A stretch of 64,000 nt of DNA from Nitrosarchaeum sp. (GTDB lineage Archaea > Thermoproteota > Nitrososphaeria > Nitrososphaerales > Nitrosopumilaceae): NCBI RefSeq assembly GCF_025699065.1, contig NZ_JAILWF010000005.1, forward strand, positions 1 through 64,000, written 5' to 3'. The notes under the pieces are model-generated. The model did no database searches. It saw nothing but the letters and a program-made list of their open reading frames with translations, and was not told the origin of the DNA. This document shows positions 8,656 through 16,902 of the stretch, one piece after another; within the stretch, counting starts at the first letter, position 1, and the number at the start of each line of letters is the position of its first letter. Both the position numbers and the translations under genes were made by a program.

Positions 8656-9849
8656 TTAAAGGGCGCGGAATTCTTCACTCCACTTGTGGTATGCACGTAC
8701 CATCTCAAGTGAAACACTTGGTTTTCTTCTTTCCATTATTGCCTTAAAGTCAGCAGTTGTGAGTTCACGTGGTTGTATTGGATCTTCACCTTCTACTGGC
8801 TCATGATAATCAGGAGAATTGAATATTTCATGAACTGCCTTGATTTGTGCTGCCTGACATACATCTTTGATATCACTTGCACTGTAACCATCAAAAAGTT
8901 TTGAGAGTTCTGCCACATTAACTCTAACAGCATTTTTTAGTGGAGCTGTATATTGTTGAAATAGACTTTCTCTTGCAGCTTGAGTTGGAAGTGAAACATA
9001 AATTCTTTTTTGGAATCTTCTAAGAAATGGCCAGTCAAGACTCCATGGTTTGTTTGTAGCACCGATAACATATAACATCAAATCTTTACCTTTTCCATTA
9101 ACACCATCCATCTCAGTTAAGAATTGATTTTTGGTTCTTACTTCTCCACCGACTTCACTATTTCTAGAACCTAAAAGAGAATCAACTTCATCTACAAAAA
9201 GAATAACAGGTTTACCTTCTTTTTCTGCATATTTTCTTGCCATTACAAATAATTTTGAAACATTCTTTTCAGCTTCTCCTAACCATTTACTCATCATAGA
9301 TGCTGCATCAACATTAATGAAGTAACCGTCCATTTCATTAGCAGTTGCAGCAGCTAACATAGTCTTTCCAGTTCCAGGTGGACCATAAAGTAGCATTCCT
9401 TTTGGCCAGCCTAAAGGAAATAGGTCTGGTCTTTTTGTTGGATAAACAATGGATTCACGTAAAGCATTCTTTGCATCATCCAGCCCAATAACTTCACTCC
9501 AAGTAACATTAGGCTTTTCTTTCATTACAAGATCTTCAAAGTCATTTTCATCAGTTTGTCTTTGTACAGAAGCTTGTTGTTCTTTAGGAGAAGCGTTAGG
9601 GTCAACTGCAGGCTCGACACCGCGTGATTCTTGAAGTGCGGTTATTCTGTTATGGTATGAATTACATCTATCTTTGTAAATTGGATTAAGTTTGCTAGTA
9701 GGATAAAGTTGTATTAGTTTTACAAGCGCATCGATTGCATGTTGGTAATGAGTAATAGCCATGCCTCGTGCTCCTTGGGAGTCAAACTTGATTGCCTCAG
9801 AAGCATACTTGCTTGCATTATTTTCTAATTCTTGTGGTGCTAAACTCAT
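8656..9849 (-). CDS. cdvC: CdvC/Vps4-like AAA ATPase, cell division
   Basis: A 397-aa ATPase that remodels ESCRT-III (CdvB) filaments during archaeal cell division at midcell. An N-terminal MIT domain (residues ~1-75, three helices, with tetratricopeptide-like AITHYQHAIDALVKLIQLYP) is followed by a linker. The AAA module has Walker A GPPGTGKT, Walker B VILFVDEVDSLLG, sensor 1 VIGATNKPW, and arginine finger region LRRFQKRIYV. A short Vps4-type C-terminal helix ends the protein. The start codon directly abuts the stop of the upstream gene, so the three genes from 10889 down to 8656 look like one transcription unit. Confidence 0.92.
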   Translation of the reverse strand: MSLAPQELENNASKYASEAIKFDSQGARGMAITHYQHAIDALVKLIQLYPTSKLNPIYKDRCNSYHNRITALQESRGVEPAVDPNASPKEQQASVQRQTDENDFEDLVMKEKPNVTWSEVIGLDDAKNALRESIVYPTKRPDLFPLGWPKGMLLYGPPGTGKTMLAAATANEMDGYFINVDAASMMSKWLGEAEKNVSKLFVMARKYAEKEGKPVILFVDEVDSLLGSRNSEVGGEVRTKNQFLTEMDGVNGKGKDLMLYVIGATNKPWSLDWPFLRRFQKRIYVSLPTQAARESLFQQYTAPLKNAVRVNVAELSKLFDGYSASDIKDVCQAAQIKAVHEIFNSPDYHEPVEGEDPIQPRELTTADFKAIMERRKPSVSLEMVRAYHKWSEEFRAL

Positions 9850-10344
9850 CTATATCACTTGTACAGTATCCCCTTGAGATTTTTCTTGGTATTTGGAGGT
9901 GTTAATTGGTGTAGTAAAATTGGTTAAATTAAATGAACCATTTTTTGATTCAACATCAGATTCATCAAGATATGATTTTTCAAGATCAGATTTTTCTGAA
10001 ATTTTTGAGTGCATATTTTTGACTTTGTTAATAGAATCTTCAGCGGATAAAATTAATTCAGAGATATCATCATCAACGCTTTCCATGGACTGGGCAGAGT
10101 CACCTATTATCGAAACAAAATGCTGTAAAATTAAACGCGTTTCTTTTTTATCTTCATATTTACAAAGCATAAAGTTAGCCAATCCAACAATTTTATTTAT
10201 ATCCTGTAATTCCTCCAAAGTTAATTTATCAATTTGAACGCCAGATGCAGAGAGTTTTTTTTCAATTTTTGCAGATATTGATTGAATATTAGAGATATCT
10301 TTTGGTAAATCAGTTTTAGGGTTAAGAAAATTCAAGTATTGCAT
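9850..10344 (-). CDS. Hypothetical helical protein in the cdvC operon
   Basis: A 164-aa protein with no signal peptide or membrane segment, rich in predicted helices (IEKKLSASGVQIDKLTLEEL; ISELILSAEDSINKVKNMHS). It ends in a polar, probably unstructured tail (SFNLTNFTTPINTSKYQE), which could be a partner-binding tail for the CdvC MIT domain, although no classical MIM2 motif is visible. It overlaps the upstream gene by 13 bp and abuts cdvC, so translational coupling and a division-related role are likely. I do not recognise a family. Confidence 0.65.
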   Translation of the reverse strand: MQYLNFLNPKTDLPKDISNIQSISAKIEKKLSASGVQIDKLTLEELQDINKIVGLANFMLCKYEDKKETRLILQHFVSIIGDSAQSMESVDDDISELILSAEDSINKVKNMHSKISEKSDLEKSYLDESDVESKNGSFNLTNFTTPINTSKYQEKSQGDTVQVI

Positions 10345-10889
10345 ACTTTAGAAAAATCAAGATTAGGATACTGCTTATTTATTTTAGAGTCTACCATCAA
10401 TTTTACTTCATTTAGGATCAAAGATGATTCAGTATTTGACTGGCTAAAATCAAATCTAGCCTCAGTAAGAATTGCAGAATCTAAAATAATACTACCTAAA
10501 TGGACTGATAACTCTGAGAGATTTTTACTGCAAATAGGAAATAAAGTATAAAGCTGAGCGCTGACAGTTCGCATCATAGGGATTAAAGGTAAAAGTTTAG
10601 GAATACTGGTAATACCAGAGATAGAGTTAATTTTCTTGTGTATTTTAGAGAGAATTTCTAAAGAAAATGAAATGGTTCTTTCAAAATCAAGTGCTCTAAC
10701 ACATGTATGGTCATCATTATCTAGTTCTAGATATACTCGGTTTGATTTTTTTATCTCTGCCTTTTTTCTTTTTAAAGTATCCATTATATCACACAGCAAA
10801 TAATTAGAATATTCCAATCTAGGAACAATAGTAACAGTTTGGGATACGCTAGAACTTTCGTTTCTAACTAGATTAGGATTAACCATCAT
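10332..10889 (-). CDS. Divergent CdvB/ESCRT-III-like protein
   Basis: A 185-aa helical protein, first gene of the putative cdvC operon. The hydrophobic spacing of ISFSLEILSKIHKKINSIS, the following LLPLIPMMRTVSAQLYTLFP, and LSELSVHLGSIILDSA resembles the alpha2-alpha5 region of archaeal CdvB (ESCRT-III/Snf7) proteins, which polymerise at the division site and are depolymerised by CdvC. The N-terminal basic helix (MDTLKRKKAEIKKSNR) fits ESCRT-III alpha1. It is shorter than a full CdvB and lacks a recognisable winged-helix or MIM tail. This is a pattern-level call that a profile search should confirm. It is divergent from the TrmB gene. Confidence 0.5.
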   Translation of the reverse strand: MMVNPNLVRNESSSVSQTVTIVPRLEYSNYLLCDIMDTLKRKKAEIKKSNRVYLELDNDDHTCVRALDFERTISFSLEILSKIHKKINSISGITSIPKLLPLIPMMRTVSAQLYTLFPICSKNLSELSVHLGSIILDSAILTEARFDFSQSNTESSLILNEVKLMVDSKINKQYPNLDFSKVCNT

Positions 10890-11040
10890 GCCATATTTTC
10901 AACATAGATTTGATATTTCAGGACGGTGTCACAATTTTACCAGTAACCGCAGTAACACCACCAAAGAGTTACAATTTTGAATTTTTTTTGAGTATTTGTG
11001 TAAAGGAATTTAGCTTTCAATATTACCTAATCAGATGTAA

Positions 11041-12210
11041 ATGAGAATTATGGTAAATGAGCAAGCATTAACTGTAAGTCTTGAAGAATTTGGACTAAGC
11101 AAATACGAGGCTCAGGCATATGTTGCCCTTATATCAAAAGGCACGATATCCGCAAGCGAGCTTGCATATTATTCAGATCTTCCAAGAACCAAGATATATC
11201 CAACTCTATTAAAGCTAGAAAGCAAAAAATTAGTTATTATCTCAAAAAGCAAACCAATTATGTGTACAGCAACTGCACCTGAAGACGCTTTTGATTCAGT
11301 AATTCATGAACAAATTAACAAAGTGAATGCAATGAATGCTTTGATTTCAAATTTAAAAAAGGCAAGTGAGGAAAGCAGAAAATCAAGAGGATCAGAAGAA
11401 AAAAGATATGTCCATATTAGCGCAAACAACGTACTTGAACAATTAAAAATGATGGTTGATGGATCAAAATCTTCCATCAACATCATGGTTGATCAGTGGG
11501 GTTTGGGGTTACTTGCAGAATGTAAAGAACAATTACTTTCAGTGCTGCGTAGAAATTTAGAAGTAAAATTATTGTTACCGTCAACTCAAATTGGTTCAGA
11601 ATCATACAGAGCAATACCAAACGAAGTAAAAATTAGATCATCAGATATTATACAAAATTGTTTTGTATTTGATGAAACAGAGGTATTAATGATTGATGAT
11701 GAAAATGGAAAAGGGGCAATATTTTCATCTACTGAAGTATTAGGAACAAATCAAAATAGAATTTTTTCAGATATTTGGAGAAATTCAGTTAAAACAGATG
11801 CTCTTGCAGATATGACAAAAAATGAAGCACAGGAAGTATACAAAATTATTCGAATTATAAATGAAAACGGATTGACATACATTCTAAATTCAATCATGAT
11901 TTCAAAAAAACCTGATTTAGATATGCTCAAACTACTTGAGAAAAATGGGATTCATTTAAAAAATAAGTCATTAGATGAAATTATCGAAATTATTGATGCA
12001 GCATTACAAATTATGTGTTCAGGACATGTAAATTTTGATGCAAATACCAAAAACATAACAATTGAATCAAAATTAAACAGTGGGCATTCTTTACCATGGG
12101 CATATGTATTAGACGGTTGTCTTCAAAAACAAGGATTCAAAACAAGAACAATATATCAAAATAATCAAACAAAAGGCGAAAAGGTCACCATAAAAATAAG
12201 TAAAAACTAA
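11041..12210 (+). CDS. TrmB-family transcriptional regulator
   Basis: A 389-aa regulator. Residues ~10-80 form the TrmB winged helix (FGLSKYEAQAYVALISKG and LPRTKIYPTLLKLESK). A coiled linker follows, then a PLD-like TrmB effector domain (SSINIMVDQWGLGLLAECKE to NRIFSDIWRNSV). The last ~120 residues are an additional domain not typical of sugar-sensing TrmB proteins. Such regulators are numerous in ammonia-oxidising archaea and often have unknown ligands. ATG 11041 is used; ATG 11050 is an in-frame alternative. The 150-bp divergent region to the cdvC operon could hold its operator. Confidence 0.8.
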   Translation: MRIMVNEQALTVSLEEFGLSKYEAQAYVALISKGTISASELAYYSDLPRTKIYPTLLKLESKKLVIISKSKPIMCTATAPEDAFDSVIHEQINKVNAMNALISNLKKASEESRKSRGSEEKRYVHISANNVLEQLKMMVDGSKSSINIMVDQWGLGLLAECKEQLLSVLRRNLEVKLLLPSTQIGSESYRAIPNEVKIRSSDIIQNCFVFDETEVLMIDDENGKGAIFSSTEVLGTNQNRIFSDIWRNSVKTDALADMTKNEAQEVYKIIRIINENGLTYILNSIMISKKPDLDMLKLLEKNGIHLKNKSLDEIIEIIDAALQIMCSGHVNFDANTKNITIESKLNSGHSLPWAYVLDGCLQKQGFKTRTIYQNNQTKGEKVTIKISKN

Positions 12211-12235
12211 AATCATCTGAATTAAACCATAATTC

Positions 12236-12688
12236 ATGATAGAGGAAAAAATAAAATCAATTGGAATAAACATTCCAGTCCCGCCAACCCCTGCTGGTTC
12301 ATATATCCCGCTAGTAAAAACTGGGAATTTGTTATATGTTTCAGGACAAATTCCATTACAAGATGGAAAAGTAGCATTTACAGGAAAAGTGTCAGATGAA
12401 AATATTGAAACTGCACAAAAATCAGCAAGAATTTGCGCAATAAACATACTAGCACAATTAAAAAAAGAACTAGGAGATCTAGAGAAAATTTCTAGATTTG
12501 TAAGACTATCCGGATTTGTAAATTCAGTACCAGAATTCACACAACATCCAAAAGTAATCAATGCTGCATCAGATTTACTTTATGAAATATTTGGTGATGT
12601 TGGAAAACACACCAGAATTGCAGTTGGTGTATCAAGCTTGCCACTCAACTCAATGACAGAAATAGATGCAATAGTAGAAATTAAATAA
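12236..12688 (+). CDS. ridA: RidA/YjgF-family enamine/imine deaminase
   Basis: A 150-aa protein of the YjgF/YER057c/UK114 family, of the slightly longer form. Hallmarks are PPAGSYIPLVKTGNLLYVSGQIP, the central AQKSARICAINILAQLKKELGD, and the C-terminal GVSSLPLNSMTEIDAIVEI. RidA proteins hydrolyse reactive enamine or imine intermediates released by PLP enzymes. It lies 25 bp after the TrmB gene on the same strand and is probably co-transcribed or read from a short promoter in the gap. The 3' end is convergent with the DHH gene. Confidence 0.85.
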   Translation: MIEEKIKSIGINIPVPPTPAGSYIPLVKTGNLLYVSGQIPLQDGKVAFTGKVSDENIETAQKSARICAINILAQLKKELGDLEKISRFVRLSGFVNSVPEFTQHPKVINAASDLLYEIFGDVGKHTRIAVGVSSLPLNSMTEIDAIVEIK

Positions 12689-12709
12689 AAAATAATTAAA
12701 TTTTGAAAT

Positions 12710-13762
12710 TTAGTTTAATTTTTTATTAAATTCTGTAAGGAATTTTTTAATTTTGGGTTTTGGAATTACTGCGCCACATGCTTTATCATGTCCTCCACCA
12801 GAGCCTCCAAGTTCAGTTGCAAGCAGATTAACAATTTGACCCAAATGAATTTTACAAGATTTTGAACCTCTAACTGAAACAGCATAGATGCCGTGATCAA
12901 TTCGTTCTTTGTATGCAACTCCAACATCTTTTCCAGATAATCCTAAAACAAAATTAACTGCACCACTTGCTCCAGAGTCCATAATTTCCATATATCCAAT
13001 ATTTTTCATGGTTTTCATTCCTTTTTTGACTTTGGCAATTATCTGAGCTAATTTATCAACTTGAATTTGTGCAAACTCAAAAGTATTTGGAATTTCATGG
13101 GGGAATTTAGATTCTGCCAATTCCTCTACTAAATACAACAAGTAATCAGGATCTTTTTGATGTCCCACTATGTTGTAGGTAAGAACAGTTGCGTTGATTA
13201 AAGCAAATTGTCTATCATAGATTTGAAGTAATTTGGAACCAATTGGCCTATCTTCCATATAATCGGTAATAGCTGCACATGCTGCAATGAATGGAGAATG
13301 ATCAGAGAGTTTTGATTTAAATGCATTGTAGACTTGAACTGTGGTACATTCGTTGATGTCATGAATCATTTTAACTTTAATTTTTTTTAGAGCTTTTGTA
13401 ATTTCTGGATCAATATCATGATGATCAATATAGGTTACAGATACACGATTCTTTTTTAGAGTTTTTAGTAGTTCAACAAACTCATCTTGATTCTTTTTGC
13501 TCAGGCCTAAATCACAAATGTATAGGGACTTTAATTTTTCATCTGCACAAACTTTCTGTATAGCTTCCATCTGACCTGGATAATCAACTAAAACAGAATC
13601 ACCACCAAATGCTTGTCTAATCAAAGCTGCTGAACTAATTCCGTCTGCATCTTCTTTATGAGATATGCAGATTACTTTAGTTCTTTGTTGAGTAGGTTTT
13701 GTTTTTTTCACTATTTTTTTCTTTGTAGGTTTTACAGTTTTCTTTGTCTTTGATGAAACCAT
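12710..13762 (-). CDS. DHH-family phosphoesterase (archaeal RecJ-like)
   Basis: A phosphoesterase of about 350 aa. It has a DHH domain with KEDADGISSAALI, YICDLGLSK and the signature VTYIDHHDID, and a C-terminal DHHA1 domain with GGSGGGHDKACGAVI. This fits the archaeal RecJ/GAN-like nucleases or oligonucleotide phosphodiesterases, which work with GINS/MCM or in RNA turnover. The start at ATG 13762 is favoured over an upstream ATG (13789) because a TATA-like TTTAAAT at 13790-13796 on the minus strand lies about 27 nt before it, implying a leaderless mRNA. A lysine-rich N-terminal tail precedes the domain. Confidence 0.82.
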   Translation of the reverse strand: MVSSKTKKTVKPTKKKIVKKTKPTQQRTKVICISHKEDADGISSAALIRQAFGGDSVLVDYPGQMEAIQKVCADEKLKSLYICDLGLSKKNQDEFVELLKTLKKNRVSVTYIDHHDIDPEITKALKKIKVKMIHDINECTTVQVYNAFKSKLSDHSPFIAACAAITDYMEDRPIGSKLLQIYDRQFALINATVLTYNIVGHQKDPDYLLYLVEELAESKFPHEIPNTFEFAQIQVDKLAQIIAKVKKGMKTMKNIGYMEIMDSGASGAVNFVLGLSGKDVGVAYKERIDHGIYAVSVRGSKSCKIHLGQIVNLLATELGGSGGGHDKACGAVIPKPKIKKFLTEFNKKLN

Positions 13763-13807
13763 TATTGTCGATTTACTTATATGCCTCATTTAAATCAAGA
13801 ATGAAAT

Positions 13808-14002
13808 CTACTGAGATTCACGTGATTCTTGTTTTATGCTTTGATTTGCTAAAGATGTTGAATTTACAAATGCATCATAAAATGATACGCCATCTAGTTG
13901 AGTTTGAATGTCAATCTCTTGAATTTTTAGCAATTCGTCTCCAGATGCAGTTAAAACAAGATTATCGAGTTTCTCTAAAAGTTCTCTTTCTGAAGGGTTC
14001 AT
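13808..14002 (-). CDS. Small hypothetical protein, related to the one at 15286
   Basis: A 64-aa acidic protein beginning MNPSERELLEKLDNLV. It shares the motif G-V/I-S-F-Y-D near the same relative position (DGVSFYDAFV) with the 68-aa protein at 15286-15492 (KGISFYDMVF), and the two sit on either side of citrate synthase. No known family is recognised. It has no cysteines or membrane segment, and the function is unknown. Confidence 0.55.
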   Translation of the reverse strand: MNPSERELLEKLDNLVLTASGDELLKIQEIDIQTQLDGVSFYDAFVNSTSLANQSIKQESRESQ

Positions 14003-14084
14003 AATTTTTATCAAAAAATAATCATTTATGAGCCAGAGTTGTCAGATTAGACTAATTACTAAATTTCATAGACGTGTTTTTCGC

Positions 14085-14093
14085 ATAAATATA
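14085..14093 (+). promoter_or_regulatory. TATA box of citrate synthase
   Basis: ATAAATATA is centred about 30 nt before GTG 14119, the position expected for a leaderless or near-leaderless archaeal transcript. Confidence 0.5.
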
Positions 14094-14118
14094 ATAAAAG
14101 ATTTCACAAAGTAAAGAT

Positions 14119-15282
14119 GTGGAGACAAAAAACATAGGCTTACGTGGAATTGAGGTTGCAGATACCAGAATCTCAAACATAGATGGAGAAAAAGGCAAGC
14201 TGATTTATCGTGGCTATGACATATTAGAACTCACAAAAAGATCAAGTTTTGAAGAAACAGCATATTTGTTATTGCATGATGCTTTGCCAACCAAAGAGCA
14301 ATTGTTAGAATTTAAATCCAAATTAAGTGATGCCAGATGGATTACAAAAAGAATGCAGATAAACATGGGAAATTGGAGAAAAGATGCAGATCCTATGGAC
14401 ATGCTACAAGCATTTGTGGCAGCACTAGCTGGGTATTATGATGAAGAATTTGCAACTAAAGAAGCAAGTTATGACCGAGCAATCAACCTAATTGCTAAAG
14501 TACCAACTATAATTGCGAGTTGGCAAAGAGTAAGAGACGGATTAGATATAGTAGATCCTGATCCAAATTTAGATCATGCGGCAAATTTTTTGTATATGAT
14601 GTCAGGTGAAAAACCAGACGACGAGATTGAAAAGATTTTCGATACTTGTTTAATTCTTCATGCAGAACATACGTTTAACGCATCTACATTTGTTGCAAGA
14701 CAAGTTGCATCAACTAGAGCGCATATGTATTCAGCAACAAGTGCAGCAATCGGTGCATTAAGTGGAGAACTTCACGGAGGTGCAAATACAGAAGTAATGA
14801 AGATGCTTTTAGAAATTGGTACAATAGATAATGTTGTTCCGTGGATTAAAGAAAAAATGAGTAAAGGTGAAAGAATTATGGGCATGGGTCATGCAGTATA
14901 CAAAACATATGATCCTAGAGCACAGGTTCTTAAAGAATTATCAAGAAAACTTGCTGCAAAGACGGGAGACCCATGGTATGCAATTACAGAAAAAGTAGAA
15001 ACAACTACAATTGAAGAAATGAAAAAACAAAAAGGAAAAGACATCTATCCAAATGTGGATTTGTACAGTGCATCTCTTTACTATATGCTAAAGATACCAA
15101 TGGATCTCAATACACCAATTTTTGCAATATCAAGAGTAGTTGGATGGGCTGCACATATCATTGAAGAAAAATTTGCAGAAGCTGCACCAAAGCCTGCACT
15201 TTACAGACCAAAAGCAGTATACGTTGGAAAATATTGCGGACCAGAGGGTTGTGAATACAAATCTCTAGATTTGAGAAAATAG
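14119..15282 (+). CDS. gltA: Citrate synthase
   Basis: A 387-aa citrate synthase of the short archaeal type. It condenses oxaloacetate with acetyl-CoA. Active-site elements are LILHAEHTFNASTF (first catalytic His), GELHGGANTEVMKML (second), and IMGMGHAVYKTYDPRA. The C-terminus has RPKAVYVGKY followed by a short Cys-containing tail. The start is GTG at 14119, confirmed by METKNIGLRGIEVADT and by the TATA box. In an autotroph with the 3HP/4HB cycle it supplies the oxidative part of the incomplete TCA cycle for 2-oxoglutarate. It is flanked on both sides by related small ORFs on the minus strand. Confidence 0.95.
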   Translation: METKNIGLRGIEVADTRISNIDGEKGKLIYRGYDILELTKRSSFEETAYLLLHDALPTKEQLLEFKSKLSDARWITKRMQINMGNWRKDADPMDMLQAFVAALAGYYDEEFATKEASYDRAINLIAKVPTIIASWQRVRDGLDIVDPDPNLDHAANFLYMMSGEKPDDEIEKIFDTCLILHAEHTFNASTFVARQVASTRAHMYSATSAAIGALSGELHGGANTEVMKMLLEIGTIDNVVPWIKEKMSKGERIMGMGHAVYKTYDPRAQVLKELSRKLAAKTGDPWYAITEKVETTTIEEMKKQKGKDIYPNVDLYSASLYYMLKIPMDLNTPIFAISRVVGWAAHIIEEKFAEAAPKPALYRPKAVYVGKYCGPEGCEYKSLDLRK

Positions 15283-15285
15283 TTT

Positions 15286-15492
15286 TTAATTTCTAGTATT
15301 AAGCCATTCTTTTGCTTTAGAATTCACATCGTGTTTGTATAATACTTCAAAAACCATATCATAAAATGAGATACCTTTTTTCTGCGCCTGATCATCTAGC
15401 CAACGAATACCATCAGCAAGTTCAGGATCATATTCGGAAAATTCTACGAGTTCATCAACCATTTTTGAAAAGAATGTGTGTGACTCTAACAT
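15286..15492 (-). CDS. Small hypothetical protein, related to the one at 13808
   Basis: A 68-aa acidic protein starting MLESHTFFSKMVDELVEFSE. It contains WLDDQAQKKGISFYDMVFEV, whose GISFYD core recurs in the small ORF at 13808-14002 beyond citrate synthase. No known domain is recognised. Its 3' end is three bases from the convergent gltA stop. Confidence 0.6.
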   Translation of the reverse strand: MLESHTFFSKMVDELVEFSEYDPELADGIRWLDDQAQKKGISFYDMVFEVLYKHDVNSKAKEWLNTRN

Positions 15493-15568
15493 ATGTTAAT
15501 CTTTGAATCTTTGATCATAAGGGCGGGATTCAAAATATATAGACAAAAAACCACTTTTTGGTTGACAA

Positions 15569-15949
15569 TTGGAGCATATTTTATTTTTTGACGGTAATTC
15601 AAAGAGAATTTCATGGGTCATTCAAACAGATAATTCAATTGTAGAACAAAAAAGAGAACATGCAGAAATTTACTTGGATAAAGTAACAAATCAACAATCA
15701 AAATACATCGGGTTACATATTGGAATATTTTGGGGAATTGGCACATTTATCATTAAAAATGAGGATATGGTAATAATAACAACTGACGATAAAACAGTGT
15801 TTGAGCATTTAATTTCAAATCAAAAAAGTGATGATGAATTCATTGAAAAAAGAACTTTTTTCATCAGACAATTAATTGAGCAAAGAAAATTAAAAATTAA
15901 ATATGAATTAGTAGAACCTGAGAAAAATTTAGCTGCTAAAAAAACATAA
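15569..15949 (+). CDS. Hypothetical protein, 126 aa
   Basis: An unrecognised cytoplasmic protein with alternating beta-strand-like segments (KYIGLHIGIFWGIGTFIIKN; MVIITTDDKTVFEHLI) and a basic C-terminal helix (RQLIEQRKLKIKYELV). The start is probably TTG 15569; no ATG lies near the N-terminus. It has no cysteine motif, signal or transmembrane anchor. Its stop codon overlaps the 5' arm of the hairpin element that begins at 15946. Confidence 0.55.
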   Translation: MEHILFFDGNSKRISWVIQTDNSIVEQKREHAEIYLDKVTNQQSKYIGLHIGIFWGIGTFIIKNEDMVIITTDDKTVFEHLISNQKSDDEFIEKRTFFIRQLIEQRKLKIKYELVEPEKNLAAKKT

Positions 15950-16007
15950 TGCAAAGGTGCTTAAGACCAAAAACGGGAGTTACTTGGTGACAGCTCCATC
16001 GCATTAT
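15946..16007 (+). ncRNA. Candidate structured RNA or hairpin element, copy A
   Basis: Nested inverted repeats: ATAATGC (15946-15952) with GCATTAT (16001-16007); GGTGCT (15956-15961) with AGCTCC (15992-15997), one mismatch; and ACCAA (15966-15970) with TTGGT (15984-15988). TAAG and GAC form an asymmetric internal loop. A second copy at 45240-45282 (minus strand) keeps the TAAG loop, the ACCAA/TTGGT stem and parts of the apical loop (AAxCG, then TAC), while outer-stem bases differ. The remainder of the 317-bp gap to the cupredoxin gene shows no coding frame. It could instead be a protein-binding DNA element. The strand is assigned for comparison only. Confidence 0.45.
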
Positions 16008-16233
16008 TAATTTATGAAATGTATCAAATCATAAAAGAAATACTTGTTCAATATGATTGACTTTAGTTTAAATCAATTAAAGCGATCATATGAGATTTTC
16101 AACGTATGTTTTAGATTTGTGTAATTTTTTGAAGAAAGTCGCAGACATACATAAATTAAAAATAGTTAAAAAATAAGATACTACTCAAATATTGCAATTA
16201 TTTCAAAATATGAACGTAGAAACAAAGATTAGA

Positions 16234-16241
16234 TTTATTTA
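16234..16241 (+). promoter_or_regulatory. TATA box of the cupredoxin gene
   Basis: TTTATTTA is centred about 29 nt upstream of ATG 16267, indicating a leaderless transcript. Confidence 0.45.
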
Positions 16242-16266
16242 GCTTGAAAAAATCATGTGATCAATT

Positions 16267-16881
16267 ATGGCAAACATAGACAAAGCAGCAATTGCATTTT
16301 CTATTGCAATTGTAGCTGTAGGTGTAGGTTTTGCCGCATATGCAGGATATGCGCAAGATATCGCTCCAGTTGCTAAAGCCCCAGTAATTGCAAATACTGA
16401 ACCAAAAACACAAGTTGATCCAATGGCAAGCATTGCAGAAAAGGTGAAAAGCGCTGCGGCTACAACAGAAAAAACTACAGAGCTTAAAGAAGAGGTAAAG
16501 ATGGAAACTGAACCAGCTCCACCAGTTGAAACTGAACCAGTTGAAACTGAACCAGCTCCACCAGTTGAAACATCTGAACCAAAAACAGTTAGCGTAATAA
16601 TTCCAGCTGGAACTTCATCTCCAGGTTGTGAAACAACTAATGAGTGTTATACTCCAGCATCAGTTACAATCAATGTAGGTGATACTGTAGAATGGGACAA
16701 TGTAGATACTGCTGCACACACAGTAACAGGTGGCAGTCCAGCTGATGGCCCATCAGGAGTATTTGACAGTAGTCTAGTCATGGGAAAAGCAAAATATTCA
16801 CATACATTTGATAATGCAGGATCCTATGATTACTTCTGCATGGTACACCCATGGATGGTTGGAAAAGTTATAGTTAACTAA
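16267..16881 (+). CDS. Membrane-anchored plastocyanin-like cupredoxin
   Basis: A 204-aa type 1 copper protein on the outer face of the membrane. The N-terminal hydrophobic segment (AIAFSIAIVAVGVGFAAYAG) is a signal or anchor. Residues ~55-115 are a Pro/Glu/Thr linker with direct repeats of PAPPVETE. The C-terminal cupredoxin domain has the four copper ligands: His in TAAHTVTGG, then Cys, His and Met in FCMVHPWM. A CETTNEC pair may form a disulfide. Such proteins are abundant in ammonia oxidisers, where they are thought to replace cytochromes c as electron carriers. The partner cannot be inferred from the neighbouring genes. Confidence 0.92.
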   Translation: MANIDKAAIAFSIAIVAVGVGFAAYAGYAQDIAPVAKAPVIANTEPKTQVDPMASIAEKVKSAAATTEKTTELKEEVKMETEPAPPVETEPVETEPAPPVETSEPKTVSVIIPAGTSSPGCETTNECYTPASVTINVGDTVEWDNVDTAAHTVTGGSPADGPSGVFDSSLVMGKAKYSHTFDNAGSYDYFCMVHPWMVGKVIVN

Positions 16882-16902
16882 GCAAGAATATTTTCTTTTT
16901 TC

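Noticed and set aside
12109-12561. 150-aa minus-strand ORF opposite ridA
   Set aside because: It is antisense to the clear RidA signature; its Phe/Ser/Cys-rich sequence is a shadow.
15956-15997. Hairpin element as a tRNA or as an H/ACA RNA
   Set aside because: No anticodon or T arm, and no ACA trinucleotide at the expected 3' distance.
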